A stretch of DNA of 64,000 nucleotides from Phycisphaerae bacterium (GCA_027078365.1 JALWYQ010000042.1:1-64000); one strand, 5' to 3'; counted from the stretch's first letter, positions 50,255 through 59,484 are shown. A program made the numbers and translations. The notes: generated by a model from the sequence alone, not told the origin.

Positions 50255-52117
50255 ATGAATGAGACTGTTAAAAATGCCCCAAAACCAAGCAAGTCTTTTA
50301 TGACTGCAGGCCCGACGCTGCATTATAGCCATCCACACATCTACAGACAATGGTGGCTCACTATAATTGTCTATGCCGCTGTTTGTGTCTTCTGGAGCAA
50401 GATTATAACGGGTAGCGTCTCTTCAATTTCTCTAAATGTAGAAACACTACAAGGCCTTTGGCAGCTTGGTAAATATGTTGTCTATCCTATTAGCATTTAC
50501 GAGTATCCGTTGCATATATTTGTCCTTGGCACACTGATGGGGCTTCTGGCGGTTATTCCACTGTTAATGGCGCAATTGCTAAGTTCAAGATACAGCGTTA
50601 TCTTCATAATTATGGTTATCCTCATAGCCAAACTTCCAGGTCTTGCGATATTCTTGACCATCGGATGCGTCGGTATTGCCTCTAGACCGCTTAGATTTCG
50701 CTCAAGATTTATTTCCATGACGTTGTGTACTGCCCCACTAATCGCATATTGGTCGATATACGGTGGCACAAAGAGCGTCGATCCTGTCATATGGGGCTTC
50801 TCTTTTGCGCCTTGGATTTTTGCTTGGTTAATTGTATTGGCCGTCTCTGGAATTGTTCTAGGAATAGGTCATTTTACCCGCTACAAACCTGGCGTTACTT
50901 GGTTAACCTCCTTGATGCTCTTATTGATAAGTATTGGCGTCTTCAACATTGGAATTGGTTTTTCTGAAGCAGATTACCAAATATACGTTGCGCATAACAA
51001 CCCGTTTAAGATTGAAGAATTTCAATCTAAAACATTAACCCCTATTTTAGACAAGGTCGTAAAAGACCCCGTCTTGCGAAATTATTTAAACGCCTCCTTC
51101 TACTCCGATGAACCAATACTTCTGCGCGAACAACTCAAACGTGAGATGCAGGATATGCTCCGTTGGAATAGGTGGTCCGACTGGTTCTCTGGGGCCCTGA
51201 CAGACAAATTTATGTATGAGCAGAAACGCAAAGAGCTACTCGCTTCTTACGACAAATTTATTGAGAAACATCCATACAGCAAACGCGTTCCTATCGCTAT
51301 GTACTACAAGGGAATCTTGCGCGAAATGAGTCCGGATATTCGGCTCATAGGAACTAAAGAAAGACTGCGTTTCTACAGCGATTATCCAAAACAAGAAGTC
51401 AGACCAACTTGGATTAAGCTCTACACTGATTTTCCAACCTCACCAGAGTCGATTGAGGCAAGGTGGCGTTTTGCTATGTATCTAGCCGGAGAAAGTGAGT
51501 TTGAGACTGCATATGCGATGTGCAAAGAAGCACTCGAGATGCTCAAAGACGTTGAGAAAAAACTCGACGACCAAGTTGTCCCTGCGCGTAGAAAGATTTT
51601 CACAAAACCAAAGGATACCGCTCTAACAAGCATCTCGGCAAAGAGGTTAGAGCGAAGACTCAAAAAGCTAATGAAATTAATCGATGGAACAAACCACATC
51701 AAAAACGACCCACAAAGCTCTAAACGACTAGCTAGATTCATAATGCTAAATCCACATAGCATGAACTACAAACAACAACTCGAGAGACTGCTTGAAGAGA
51801 CAGCACCAAATGACCCACTACGTGAAAATATACTCTTAGCACTTGCTAAATTAATTGATGACCCTCTACTTAAAATTAAAAGTTTAGAAAATATCATAGC
51901 TTCATTCCCCGACACCGATGGTTGTATAAGCGCTAAATTTGATTTAGCAATGGTCAAAATCAAACTCTGGAAAGCAAAAGCTACCAATGAAAAGGATAAG
52001 CAAGCTTACCTCCAAGGTGCCAGAAAGATATTTGAAGAGCTTCTCTCAAAATACCCTAACAACATCTACGCTGATCAAATCATTACTATACTTGACGGCT
52101 TACCAAAGGCAAAATAA
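50255..52117 (+). CDS. Membrane protein with C-terminal TPR-like region
   Basis: No named family recognised. The 620-residue protein has about seven TM helices in the first ~240 residues (from WLTIIVYAAVCVFW to LTSLMLLLISIGVFNIGIG). A ~370-residue extracytoplasmic or cytoplasmic region follows whose helical pairs (TDFPTSPESIEARWRFAMYL, EFETAYAMCKEALEML, NDPLRENILLALAKLI, ARKIFEELLSKYPNNIYAD) look like tetratricopeptide repeats. It is followed 3 nt later by waaA on the same strand, so a role in envelope or LPS assembly is inferred from position. The ribosome site is weak. Confidence 0.65.
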   Translation: MNETVKNAPKPSKSFMTAGPTLHYSHPHIYRQWWLTIIVYAAVCVFWSKIITGSVSSISLNVETLQGLWQLGKYVVYPISIYEYPLHIFVLGTLMGLLAVIPLLMAQLLSSRYSVIFIIMVILIAKLPGLAIFLTIGCVGIASRPLRFRSRFISMTLCTAPLIAYWSIYGGTKSVDPVIWGFSFAPWIFAWLIVLAVSGIVLGIGHFTRYKPGVTWLTSLMLLLISIGVFNIGIGFSEADYQIYVAHNNPFKIEEFQSKTLTPILDKVVKDPVLRNYLNASFYSDEPILLREQLKREMQDMLRWNRWSDWFSGALTDKFMYEQKRKELLASYDKFIEKHPYSKRVPIAMYYKGILREMSPDIRLIGTKERLRFYSDYPKQEVRPTWIKLYTDFPTSPESIEARWRFAMYLAGESEFETAYAMCKEALEMLKDVEKKLDDQVVPARRKIFTKPKDTALTSISAKRLERRLKKLMKLIDGTNHIKNDPQSSKRLARFIMLNPHSMNYKQQLERLLEETAPNDPLRENILLALAKLIDDPLLKIKSLENIIASFPDTDGCISAKFDLAMVKIKLWKAKATNEKDKQAYLQGARKIFEELLSKYPNNIYADQIITILDGLPKAK

Positions 52118-52120
52118 CAG

Positions 52121-53416
52121 ATGAAATATGTTTTAGATATTGTCTATAGTATTGTTTTCTTATTACTGCTTCCCAAACTTCTTTTTAGACGTTTCACCCA
52201 GAACCGCTATAAAGATGGTTGGGAGAATCGCTTTGGCAAGGTAAAAAAGCGCACAGATAAAAAGACCATCTGGATTCACGCTGTTAGTGTTGGTGAAGTC
52301 AATGCAACAAGAACCATAATAAACTCTCTCAAAGAAGCTTTTCCCCAGTACGAGATAGTTTTGAGTACAACCACCGACACCGGCTTCTCTAGAGCAACCC
52401 AGCTCTACGGCAAAGAGCTTAGCGTATTCTTTTTTCCAATGGATTTTTCTTTTGTTATGCGCAGAGCATTTAAAAGACTCGACCCTGCAATTTGTCTTCT
52501 CATGGAACTAGAGGTATGGCCAAATTTCACGACGATTGCAAACGAGTCTGGAGCAAAGGTCGTTGTTGTAAATGGCAGACTCAGCGAAAGAAGCTTTCCA
52601 CGCTATAAATTAATACGTTTTGCAACAAAATGGATGTTTGGCAAGGTTACAATGTTTCTCTCTCAGAGTGATGAATACTCTCAGAGATTTAAGGCGCTTG
52701 GAGTTGCAAATGACAAAATCATAAACACCGGAACATTAAAATACGACACCGCCGAACTAAGCGATAATATAGAAGGCAAAGACGTTCTAAAAAAAGAAAT
52801 CTCTCTCGATGATGGTGAAAATTTGTGGGTTTGCGGAGGCACTGGCCCAGGAGAAGAAGAGATTATACTTGAGGTATTCTCTGAGCTTAGAAAAGATAAT
52901 GCGACCAAAGATTTACGACTTGCAATAGTCCCAAGAAAGCCTGAGAGGTTCAATGATGTAGCAAAACTTATAGTTGATGCTGGCTTCAAATTACACCGCT
53001 ACAGCGAAATAAAAGGTAAGAGCAGCTTGGAGATTGATAAAGACGCTATAATCTTGGGCGATACGATGGGTGATTTGCGCAAGTTCTATGCCCTTGCAAG
53101 TTGCGTATTCATCGGACGGAGCCTAACCCCAATGGGAGGTTCTGACATGATGGAATCAACTGCGATGGGAAAATTCACTACCTTTGGCCCATATACATTT
53201 AATTTCAAGCAGACAGTAGAGGCCCTTCTAAACGGCAATGGCGCAGTAGAGATCAAAGACGCAAAAGAGCTGTTTATGCAGATAGACAAAGCAATACAGG
53301 ACCCTCAATACAGAAATACCATCGCAACCAATGGTCAAAATGTAATCAAAAAGAATCAAGGCGCAACAAAAAAGACATTAGATGTTATATCCAAACTTCT
53401 AGAAACGTCCTGCTAG
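52121..53416 (+). CDS. waaA: 3-deoxy-D-manno-octulosonic acid transferase
   Basis: Inner-membrane-anchored GT30 enzyme adding Kdo from CMP-Kdo to lipid A precursor. The 431-residue protein has an N-terminal membrane segment (VLDIVYSIVFLLLLPKLLF), WIHAVSVGEVNATR, the acceptor-side LMELEVWPNF, VNGRLSERSF, and the C-terminal Rossmann domain with CGGTGPGEEE and ESTAMGKFTTFGPY. Its presence shows a Kdo-containing outer membrane. It lies 3 nt downstream of the membrane/TPR-like gene, so the two are cotranscribed. Confidence 0.92.
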   Translation: MKYVLDIVYSIVFLLLLPKLLFRRFTQNRYKDGWENRFGKVKKRTDKKTIWIHAVSVGEVNATRTIINSLKEAFPQYEIVLSTTTDTGFSRATQLYGKELSVFFFPMDFSFVMRRAFKRLDPAICLLMELEVWPNFTTIANESGAKVVVVNGRLSERSFPRYKLIRFATKWMFGKVTMFLSQSDEYSQRFKALGVANDKIINTGTLKYDTAELSDNIEGKDVLKKEISLDDGENLWVCGGTGPGEEEIILEVFSELRKDNATKDLRLAIVPRKPERFNDVAKLIVDAGFKLHRYSEIKGKSSLEIDKDAIILGDTMGDLRKFYALASCVFIGRSLTPMGGSDMMESTAMGKFTTFGPYTFNFKQTVEALLNGNGAVEIKDAKELFMQIDKAIQDPQYRNTIATNGQNVIKKNQGATKKTLDVISKLLETSC

Positions 53417-53515
53417 CGTTTCAAATGTTACTCAATGCCACCTGCATCTGGGCCCCCGTTCCACCTTCATGATCTTCTTGATTTATGAAAAAAGCAAAAG
53501 GTAATAAGACTCTAG

Positions 53516-54394
53516 TTAATTCATAGGCTCAAAATTGCAGTCTTCATCTATTCGATAAACTTTCGTGTTCTTAGACGGTTTTGGACGTGAAAACAATTTT
53601 TTGACCCTACTATCTGAAAGGCGAGCCTGTTTTGCATTCTTGATGGTAATGGTAAAAGAAACCTCTGCGTTGTTTGCAGTTATCTTGATCTTACGAGGCA
53701 AGCTTCGATGCGCATAACTATTGAATATCCTAAAGTCGCTCATCTCTGAAATTAGATAAGGTTGTTGTTTTTCGTTTAGATACTCAATCTTAACAATGCA
53801 AGATTTCTCCGTATCGATGAAATATCTGCGCAAGATTCGTCTTGAATCAGAGGCAACGCTAACTATCTCATATCTTTTATCAGATGAGAGTTCAATATTA
53901 TGACTACCACCGTCTAGATCTATAAATCCAAGCGACTCATAAATCATATCAGGGCTAAAGCCCATTGGTATTGCACAATTTGATTTTAATTGTTTCTTAT
54001 CTGCCCAGTAGTAGTCATCAACATCAGAGAATCTCAACCAACACCAAAAGTCCTTGTCGGTCAGACCAAAACGAAACACTCTACTCTTTAGAATATGATT
54101 GCTGGTAAAATATACCCTCTCTTGAGGATATAGCACGATATCAACTCTTGTAAGTTGCTCTTTTTTGTGCTTATTATTCTTGTCTAGATATTCAACAACA
54201 CCATCACCGTGAATCTGCAAAGGAACAATGAGTTTGCAACCAGAATTCAAGAATCTATACAGATAGTCTTTAGAAGCAGTGGCATCGATTTTCTCAGACA
54301 CAGGTATTGAGTTTGAATTGCACCCTGCGGATAAGATAGAAAACATGACTCCCAAAAGAGCTAAGACAATTAAAGAGATTCTATTCTGGGATGT
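53516..54394 (-). CDS. Putative lipoprotein, 292 aa
   Basis: No family recognised. If translation starts at TTG 54394, the product opens with a positively charged stretch and a hydrophobic helix (ISLIVLALLGVMFSILSAG) ending in a good lipobox LSAGC. A ~265-residue beta-rich domain follows (YLYRFLNSGCKLIVPLQIHGD, VYFTSNHILKSRVFRFGL, IGFIDLDGG-like SLGFIDLDGGSHNIEL). This fold pattern is reminiscent of outer-membrane lipoprotein carrier-type LolA/LolB beta sheets, but that is only an impression. An ATG start at 54541 would need 147 nt inside the upstream gene and is less likely. The start overlaps the upstream stop by 14 nt. Confidence 0.6.
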   Translation of the reverse strand, partial: TSQNRISLIVLALLGVMFSILSAGCNSNSIPVSEKIDATASKDYLYRFLNSGCKLIVPLQIHGDGVVEYLDKNNKHKKEQLTRVDIVLYPQERVYFTSNHILKSRVFRFGLTDKDFWCWLRFSDVDDYYWADKKQLKSNCAIPMGFSPDMIYESLGFIDLDGGSHNIELSSDKRYEIVSVASDSRRILRRYFIDTEKSCIVKIEYLNEKQQPYLISEMSDFRIFNSYAHRSLPRKIKITANNAEVSFTITIKNAKQARLSDSRVKKLFSRPKPSKNTKVYRIDEDCNFEPMN

Positions 54395-54875
54395 CAATTT
54401 GCAATATTTGACCGAGGTTATCTGTGAGTTCTTCAATTTGCTCCTCTCTGAGATTAGGATTGACCACTTGAGTAGTTCGTTTCTCACCGGCAACATTGAG
54501 CAACCAAATTTCTCGATTGTCTTGCATCTCTGATGAGACATACTTGAGGCGACGCTTTCTCATTAATATCAAACAGAGTACAAATCGAAAGTTAATCTTC
54601 TCTGAGTCCTCTTCATCTGCGAGTCTCTCGAAGAAAGTCATAATCATATCATCGTCAATGAAGACACTTTTCTTTTGGTCTGGATCTGGCATAAGAGCCC
54701 TCCAGAAATAAAAAACTTCTGGATGATTTTCTTGCCAGTATTGCTTGCAATAGTCTCGCCGTTCCAAACCTTGCTCTGTTTCAATCAATGCCGCGAAATA
54801 CTCATCTCCGGGTAAAATTTCTTTATTGCTCCCGCTACAACAACCTAGTGGTTTTTTTATTTCCCAGTCCGCCAT
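54381..54875 (-). CDS. Hypothetical protein with paired Cys motifs, 164 aa
   Basis: No named family. The soluble protein has CCSGS at residues 12-16 and RRDYCKQYW at about 40, a possible zinc-ribbon-like start. An acidic/aromatic middle (RALMPDPDQKKSVFIDDDMIMTFFERL) and a leucine-rich helix (FRFVLCLILMRKRRLKYVS) follow, then an acidic end. It resembles conserved planctomycete proteins I have only a vague memory of. GGA precedes the ATG at suitable distance. It sits in a minus-strand run between the HHH protein and the lipoprotein, with overlap of the latter. Confidence 0.6.
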   Translation of the reverse strand: MADWEIKKPLGCCSGSNKEILPGDEYFAALIETEQGLERRDYCKQYWQENHPEVFYFWRALMPDPDQKKSVFIDDDMIMTFFERLADEEDSEKINFRFVLCLILMRKRRLKYVSSEMQDNREIWLLNVAGEKRTTQVVNPNLREEQIEELTDNLGQILQIDIPE

Positions 54876-54892
54876 ACAGATTCCAATACAAA

Positions 54893-55252
54893 TTACTCAA
54901 AACATATAAAAGGAGTTATTCTCTCTATCTTTGCCTTTCCAAGCCCATTGATTTTAGTCAAATCGTTTGGCTTAGCAAAGGTTTTCTTGTTATTTGGATG
55001 TAGTTGCCTATATGCAACTATTTTGGCGGCTGTTTTGGGCCCAATACCGGGTAATAAACTCAGAGTATCCACGCTGGCAGTATTGACATTGATTTTACTA
55101 GTTATTGCATAACCGGTTTGAAATGCTATCTTGTGATAATAGGACAATGCTACGACAGTTGATAGGAATACCGATATAACAAAAAGTAAGCGAAGGCTAT
55201 TCATGAGAAGCCGCTCGTCCACCTTTAAATTGCCTTTATCCTCACGCAACAT
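54893..55252 (-). CDS. ComEA-like helix-hairpin-helix protein
   Basis: The 119-residue protein has an N-terminal membrane anchor (LRLLFVISVFLSTVVALSYY) followed by a ComEA-type double HhH domain: INVNTASVDTLSLLPGIGPKTAAKIVAY and LTKINGLGKAKIERITPFI. Such proteins bind double-stranded DNA on the outer face of the inner membrane for uptake. The ATG at 55252 lies 3 nt after the upstream stop. An internal ATG (55204) begins the membrane helix and is also possible. Neither has a clear ribosome site. No other competence gene is nearby, so DNA uptake remains an inference. Confidence 0.8.
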   Translation of the reverse strand: MLREDKGNLKVDERLLMNSLRLLFVISVFLSTVVALSYYHKIAFQTGYAITSKINVNTASVDTLSLLPGIGPKTAAKIVAYRQLHPNNKKTFAKPNDLTKINGLGKAKIERITPFICFE

Positions 55253-55255
55253 GTA

Positions 55256-56719
55256 CTATTTTTTTAACAAGAACTGCTGAAGTTTAACTATTGTTTTATA
55301 TGCCTGCTTGGAATCTCCAGCCTCATTGCATAAAGCAGAATTTGGCACGGACATATCTTTAGTGTCACTAAACGCCGAATATACGATATTGGTAATAAAA
55401 GGCTTACCAAGGGCAACCTTAACAATATTTTCTAGCCATTTTGCCTGCTGCGATTGATTCCAACCTTCAGCGTAATAACCACCAACATTTCCTGTTGATT
55501 TACTTGGTGCTGTTATAGATGTTAAATGCAAAGGTTTGGAAATAGCTGCAAAGCAATCAAGTCTAGATGATATCTGCATCATATCGCGCAGATACATTCC
55601 TGTTAAACCTTTGCCAAAATTGAGCTGAAGGCCAAGCACTTCGAAATTGATACCACTTTGCGATATCATATCAACATAAACGAGAGGAGGTATTGTTTTT
55701 TGATTCTTTGCATAGTACTCTCCCCACGGATACATAACCTCAATAATCTTCTTGCATTTAGCATCGGCTGCCTTAGCCGCAATAGTAGCAGTACGAGTCA
55801 TCTCTAGGATTTGCTCAAAGTTGAAGCCAAAGATATTACAGGCATTCATTCCCGCAATAACACGCCAATAGTTCACCCTCTTTGCGTATCTCTTAACTAC
55901 GGCGAATACATAATTGTACGCGTATTCCTGAATCTTCGGAAATGGGGCCTTCTCTTCAATCAACCAGTCTGGCAGATTAACCTTCGAGAAACAAAGCAGT
56001 GGCCCAAAATTGACAGTAACATTCCTAGACTCTAAAGTCTTAAAGAATTTATCAAGTTTAGAAAAATCGTATTCGCCTTTGTTCGACTCTATCTCTCTCC
56101 AACTTGATGGCACCGAGACGTATCCAAAGGTATCAAAGAAGTTTTTGATATAGCTTTTATCACTGAGCTTATCCGCTTGAAGAGTGCAGCCTAAAGTCTG
56201 TTTTCCAAAAACTCCTTTCTTTTGTCTAGCACTTAGATACGACTCTGCATATTTTCTGGCAAATAAATCTGACAAGACCATCGCCTCGTAAAGGCACTTA
56301 TCAGCAAGCAATGAACACTTCTCTGGCTCGGATATGGCGTTGACTGCTTCGATAAAGAGACTCTGGAGTTCTTGTAGTTTCTTACCGAATGAGTTTGTGT
56401 CGCTAAAAAATGCCCAGTCCTCACGTTTGATGGTAATCTGCATTATTCGCGATCTAGCAAGTTCGAGATTGAGATTGTATGGCTCTTCGCGATATCTTAG
56501 TTTGGTAGTCGGTAGCATAAACTTACCAAAACCTTTAACTTCCCAGAGCAGGCAAATCCCAGCTGAGTCTAGAGTGTCTGACTCTAGTTGCAAAAGGGAA
56601 TCTTTGAAAGTTAAGCTCTCAGAAGCGCGCAAAGGCGTTCTGTCCGAACCAAAGACATACGCTCCTGTATAATCAAAATTCTCCGCTCTTTTCCCATCAA
56701 TATAAATCTCAAACTTCAA
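55256..56719 (-). CDS. GH10-like domain protein, probably inactive
   Basis: The 487-residue cytoplasmic protein starts with TTG (AAGGA 7 nt upstream). The first ~150 residues are a beta-rich domain. Residues from about 190 on follow a GH10 endoxylanase TIM barrel (GYVSVPSSWREIESNKGEYDFSKLD, NVTVNFGPLLCF, YVFAVVKRYAKRVNYW). Where GH10 enzymes have VVNE (acid/base Glu) this has VIAGMN, and where they have TE (nucleophile) it has KPLHLTSITAPS. Both catalytic Glu are therefore missing, pointing to a binding or regulatory pseudoenzyme. There is no signal peptide, unlike a xylanase. It heads the run 56719-53516. Confidence 0.65.
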   Translation of the reverse strand: MKFEIYIDGKRAENFDYTGAYVFGSDRTPLRASESLTFKDSLLQLESDTLDSAGICLLWEVKGFGKFMLPTTKLRYREEPYNLNLELARSRIMQITIKREDWAFFSDTNSFGKKLQELQSLFIEAVNAISEPEKCSLLADKCLYEAMVLSDLFARKYAESYLSARQKKGVFGKQTLGCTLQADKLSDKSYIKNFFDTFGYVSVPSSWREIESNKGEYDFSKLDKFFKTLESRNVTVNFGPLLCFSKVNLPDWLIEEKAPFPKIQEYAYNYVFAVVKRYAKRVNYWRVIAGMNACNIFGFNFEQILEMTRTATIAAKAADAKCKKIIEVMYPWGEYYAKNQKTIPPLVYVDMISQSGINFEVLGLQLNFGKGLTGMYLRDMMQISSRLDCFAAISKPLHLTSITAPSKSTGNVGGYYAEGWNQSQQAKWLENIVKVALGKPFITNIVYSAFSDTKDMSVPNSALCNEAGDSKQAYKTIVKLQQFLLKK

Positions 56720-56836
56720 TTGGAATCCTTCACCAAAGTTTATTTTTCATAAAATACATCGTGATTATAGCACATCTTAAATTCAAAGCAATATTAGCGT
56801 ACATAAATTAACACTAATCTTGCAAAACTAAAAATG

Positions 56837-57292
56837 CTAAGAGCCAATAGTAGCGTTAGCCTTCTTTAGAGAATCGTGGATGACACTATTATTAGCTTGT
56901 ATAGCTGATGCCAATACCGATATCTGTTTGAGACTAAACTCAACGAGCGGATATTTTGTTTCAATATCAGCTAGAAATTGCGAATCTAAAGCTATGATAG
57001 CATAGCCCTTGCTGAAAGATTCTATCTCAATATCACAAGCAACAAAGCAATAGTCGCCACAATTAGCAAGAACAATTTCTTGACCATCAGCCAATCTCTC
57101 AAGGATAAGGGCTATCGCATCTTCATGTTCTTGCCAATCAATGAAGTCATTGGACTGATTAGTCCACATATTTCCAGACAAATCAGCAATGGCAACAGCC
57201 ATAGCATCCTCTGGCGTTGCATCCATAATCCTATGCGCAATCTGCTCATTAAGCATATCGGAAGATGAGAAGAGATTACTAAAAAAGTCCAT
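56837..57292 (-). CDS. Hypothetical protein next to a partner-switching module, 151 aa
   Basis: Not recognised. A soluble alpha/beta protein with an amphipathic N-terminus (MDFFSNLFSSSDMLNEQIAHRI), DAMAVAIADLSGNMWTN, IVLANCGDYCFVACDIEI and a helical C-terminus with LASAIQANNSV. The alternating strands and the C-terminal helix pair resemble small signalling domains of the GAF or roadblock kind, without a decisive motif. GAGGG lies 6 nt before the ATG. It is 130 nt downstream of the anti-sigma kinase on the same strand, so it may sense or modulate that module. Confidence 0.55.
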   Translation of the reverse strand: MDFFSNLFSSSDMLNEQIAHRIMDATPEDAMAVAIADLSGNMWTNQSNDFIDWQEHEDAIALILERLADGQEIVLANCGDYCFVACDIEIESFSKGYAIIALDSQFLADIETKYPLVEFSLKQISVLASAIQANNSVIHDSLKKANATIGS

Positions 57293-57421
57293 ATCGGTCC
57301 CTCAAAGAAGTTTTTTTAAATAATGCCCTGTTATCGGCAAAAAAAGATAGCTACTTTTCTTGGGACTAACTATCCGATATTATTCGGAAGTATCAGGTGA
57401 GAAAAAAATTTGGGAGACTTT

Positions 57422-57868
57422 TTATCGGTCTTTTTCTTCTTTCTTAGCAAACTTGACCATGTGGATTGAATTGCCACTATCGTTGTGTTCAACCAAATCC
57501 ATATACGATTTTATTAGAAAAAGCCCTCGCCCAGATGCCTTGCAGAGATTATGATCGCAACACGGATCTGGAACGTTCGATGGGTCAAATCCATCACCCT
57601 CATCAGAAACAACAATATCTACCCTATCGCCTGAAATAGAGTAAGTTAGATATGCCTTCTTTGATGGATCGCAGTTATTACCGTGCTTAATCGCATTAAC
57701 AACCGCTTCTTCTAATGCTAAATGAATAGCAAAGACTTCATCATTGGCAAAGTCGCTTGCCTTAATCGCATCTACGACTGCCTCACAAGCACAAGAGACT
57801 CGATCTAAAGAATCGATTTCTATAGTTTTAGCTCTCTCTAGTGGAAAGTCATTATTATTGAAATCCAT
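57422..57868 (-). CDS. Anti-sigma regulatory factor, HATPase_c_2 (RsbW/SpoIIAB-like)
   Basis: Serine kinase/anti-sigma type ATPase of 148 residues. The N box EEAVVNAIKHGNNCD binds ATP-Mg, VVSDEGDGFDPS is the G1 box, and SGRGLFLIKSYMD is the G2 box. A dimerisation helix precedes them. Such proteins bind a sigma factor or output protein and phosphorylate a STAS-domain antagonist. That antagonist is encoded 24 nt upstream in the same orientation. No sigma factor or PP2C phosphatase gene is seen in the window. The ribosome site is weak. Confidence 0.85.
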   Translation of the reverse strand: MDFNNNDFPLERAKTIEIDSLDRVSCACEAVVDAIKASDFANDEVFAIHLALEEAVVNAIKHGNNCDPSKKAYLTYSISGDRVDIVVSDEGDGFDPSNVPDPCCDHNLCKASGRGLFLIKSYMDLVEHNDSGNSIHMVKFAKKEEKDR

Positions 57869-57892
57869 GATAGATTCTTTCGAAGACTAAGA

Positions 57893-58249
57893 CTAAAAGC
57901 TTTCAGTTGCAGTTGCAGAATCTTGCATAATTGTAAAGATTTTATCGAGACGGGTTATCTTAAACACTCCCATTATCTTATCGTTTATGCCTGAGAGTCT
58001 AAGTGCGCCGCCTTTATCTTCTATAGTCTTTTTAAGCCTGATGAGTAAACCAAGCATAGCACTAGACAAGAACTGAACTTTTGAAAAATCCAGCACAAGT
58101 TTAATCTTATCATTATCGTCTATTACCGGCAAAACAGACTTTTCGATTGATTTAATATCTGCTTCATCAAGTATCTTCTCATAATTGAGAGTTACAACTA
58201 CAGCAGACCTTACATAATCTACGGCTATTTTAGGGCTTGCCTTGTCCAT
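57893..58249 (-). CDS. STAS-domain anti-sigma factor antagonist
   Basis: The 118-residue STAS protein has LVLDFSKVQFLSSAMLGLLIRL, with the phosphorylatable Ser in the FLSSAM loop, LSGINDKIMGVFKITRLDKI and a C-terminal acidic end. Its partner HATPase is the next gene, so the two form a partner-switching pair controlling an unknown output. An upstream GTG (58261) and ATG (58255) are in frame. The ATG at 58249 is chosen because GGAG lies 6 nt before it. Confidence 0.85.
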   Translation of the reverse strand: MDKASPKIAVDYVRSAVVVTLNYEKILDEADIKSIEKSVLPVIDDNDKIKLVLDFSKVQFLSSAMLGLLIRLKKTIEDKGGALRLSGINDKIMGVFKITRLDKIFTIMQDSATATESF

Positions 58250-58309
58250 TATCATCTCCACAAGTTTTTATGTATAAGGTGACTTCTAATATTATCGAGA
58301 AGATACACT

Positions 58310-59344
58310 CTAAAGCGCATCAGCCATTTCTGTAATTAACTGCTCGGTTTCCTGCCAACCGATGCATTCGTCAGTGATGGAGAGACCGTATTTAATCTCA
58401 CCATTGCTTATTGACTGATTGCCAGCCTCTAAGAAACTCTCTAGCATAATTCCAACAATAGAGCGATTTCCATTCTTCTTTTGCTCCATAACATTTCTCA
58501 GCGCAACCGACTGCTTAGTATAATCTTTTTTTGAATTAGCGTGGCTACAGTCAACCACCATACCCGTATGGATACCCTTTTTCTCGAGAAGAGTTTCGGC
58601 AAAGGCAATGTGTTCTGAAGCGTAGTTTGGACCGTTCGAACCACCACGCAAAACGAAATGGGCACATCTATTACCTTTTGTCTCTGCAACGACAACTCTA
58701 CCGTCACTGTTTATTCCAAAGAACGAATGGCGATTATTCGCTGCACTAATCGCTTGGGCAGCAACATACAAACTTCCATCGGTTGAGTTCTTAAATCCTA
58801 TCGGCATAGAAAGCCCACTCGCCATCTGCCTGTGTATCTGAGACTCAGTCGTTCTAGCTCCAATAGCAGCCCAAGCAATTAAATCTGTTATGTACTGCGG
58901 GACTATTGGATCTAGGACCTCTGTTGCAGCTGGCAAGCCAAGCTTTGTAATTTCGATTAGTATAGACCTCGCACGCCTCAACCCTTCAGCAATATCGTAC
59001 GAGCCGTCAAGATAAGGATCGTAAAGCATACCCTTCCAACCGATAGTCGTACGAGGCTTCTCAAAGTAGGCCCTCATTACAACAACAACCTTATCCGAAA
59101 CTTTCTTGCTAAGCTCGCTTAGTCTAGCGGCATACTCAAGAGAAGCCTGTGTATCGTGCAATGAACACGGTCCTACTATGGCTAACATCCTATCATCTTT
59201 ACGCAAGATGATATCCTCAATGCTTTTTCTACTCGAAGCAACGCTCTCGCTAAGCTCTTCAGTAAGCGGCAACACTTGCCTAAGCTGATTTGGCGTTATC
59301 AGCGGTTTAAAATCTACAATGTTTATATTATCTACAGGATGCAC
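58310..59344 (-). CDS. aroG: 3-deoxy-7-phosphoheptulonate synthase (DAHP synthase, AroFGH class)
   Basis: First committed step of the shikimate pathway, condensing PEP with erythrose-4-phosphate. The 344-residue protein has ILRKDDRMLAIVGPCSLHD, MRAYFEKPRTTIGWKGML with metal and PEP contacts, IGARTTESQIHRQMASGLSMP, and GFKNSTDGSL. The C-terminal VVDCSHANSKKDY has metal-binding Cys and His. The length is that of the AroF/G/H type, and the paralogue cannot be told apart by eye. GAGG lies 11 nt before the ATG. It precedes the STAS/anti-sigma pair by 60 nt on the same strand, an unexpected neighbour for a biosynthetic gene. Confidence 0.92.
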   Translation of the reverse strand: MHPVDNINIVDFKPLITPNQLRQVLPLTEELSESVASSRKSIEDIILRKDDRMLAIVGPCSLHDTQASLEYAARLSELSKKVSDKVVVVMRAYFEKPRTTIGWKGMLYDPYLDGSYDIAEGLRRARSILIEITKLGLPAATEVLDPIVPQYITDLIAWAAIGARTTESQIHRQMASGLSMPIGFKNSTDGSLYVAAQAISAANNRHSFFGINSDGRVVVAETKGNRCAHFVLRGGSNGPNYASEHIAFAETLLEKKGIHTGMVVDCSHANSKKDYTKQSVALRNVMEQKKNGNRSIVGIMLESFLEAGNQSISNGEIKYGLSITDECIGWQETEQLITEMADAL

Positions 59345-59456
59345 TCTTTACCTCACAATACAATCAAAGACCTAATTTTGGCAAAAACTTCCCTATCTGT
59401 CAACTACATAACGTAAATACTTTTAGGCGAAAGAACCTCTCTTTATCAAAAAAATA

Positions 59457-59484
59457 TTTACACGGTGATGTAAAACCTTATAAT
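59457..59484 (+). promoter_or_regulatory. Promoter of tRNA-Thr and larE
   Basis: TTTACA (59457-59462), a 16-bp spacer and a consensus TATAAT (59479-59484). Transcription would start about 25 nt before the tRNA. Confidence 0.75.

Noticed and set aside
53440-53505. Third copy of the CATCGCCCC-type repeat
   Set aside because: The resemblance to the copies at 30406 and 44806 is weak, with only short blocks matching, so it is not listed as a repeat.
53516-54541. ATG start at 54541 for the lipoprotein
   Set aside because: It would place about 50 codons inside the upstream gene and put the lipobox far from the N-terminus. The TTG at 54394 is preferred.
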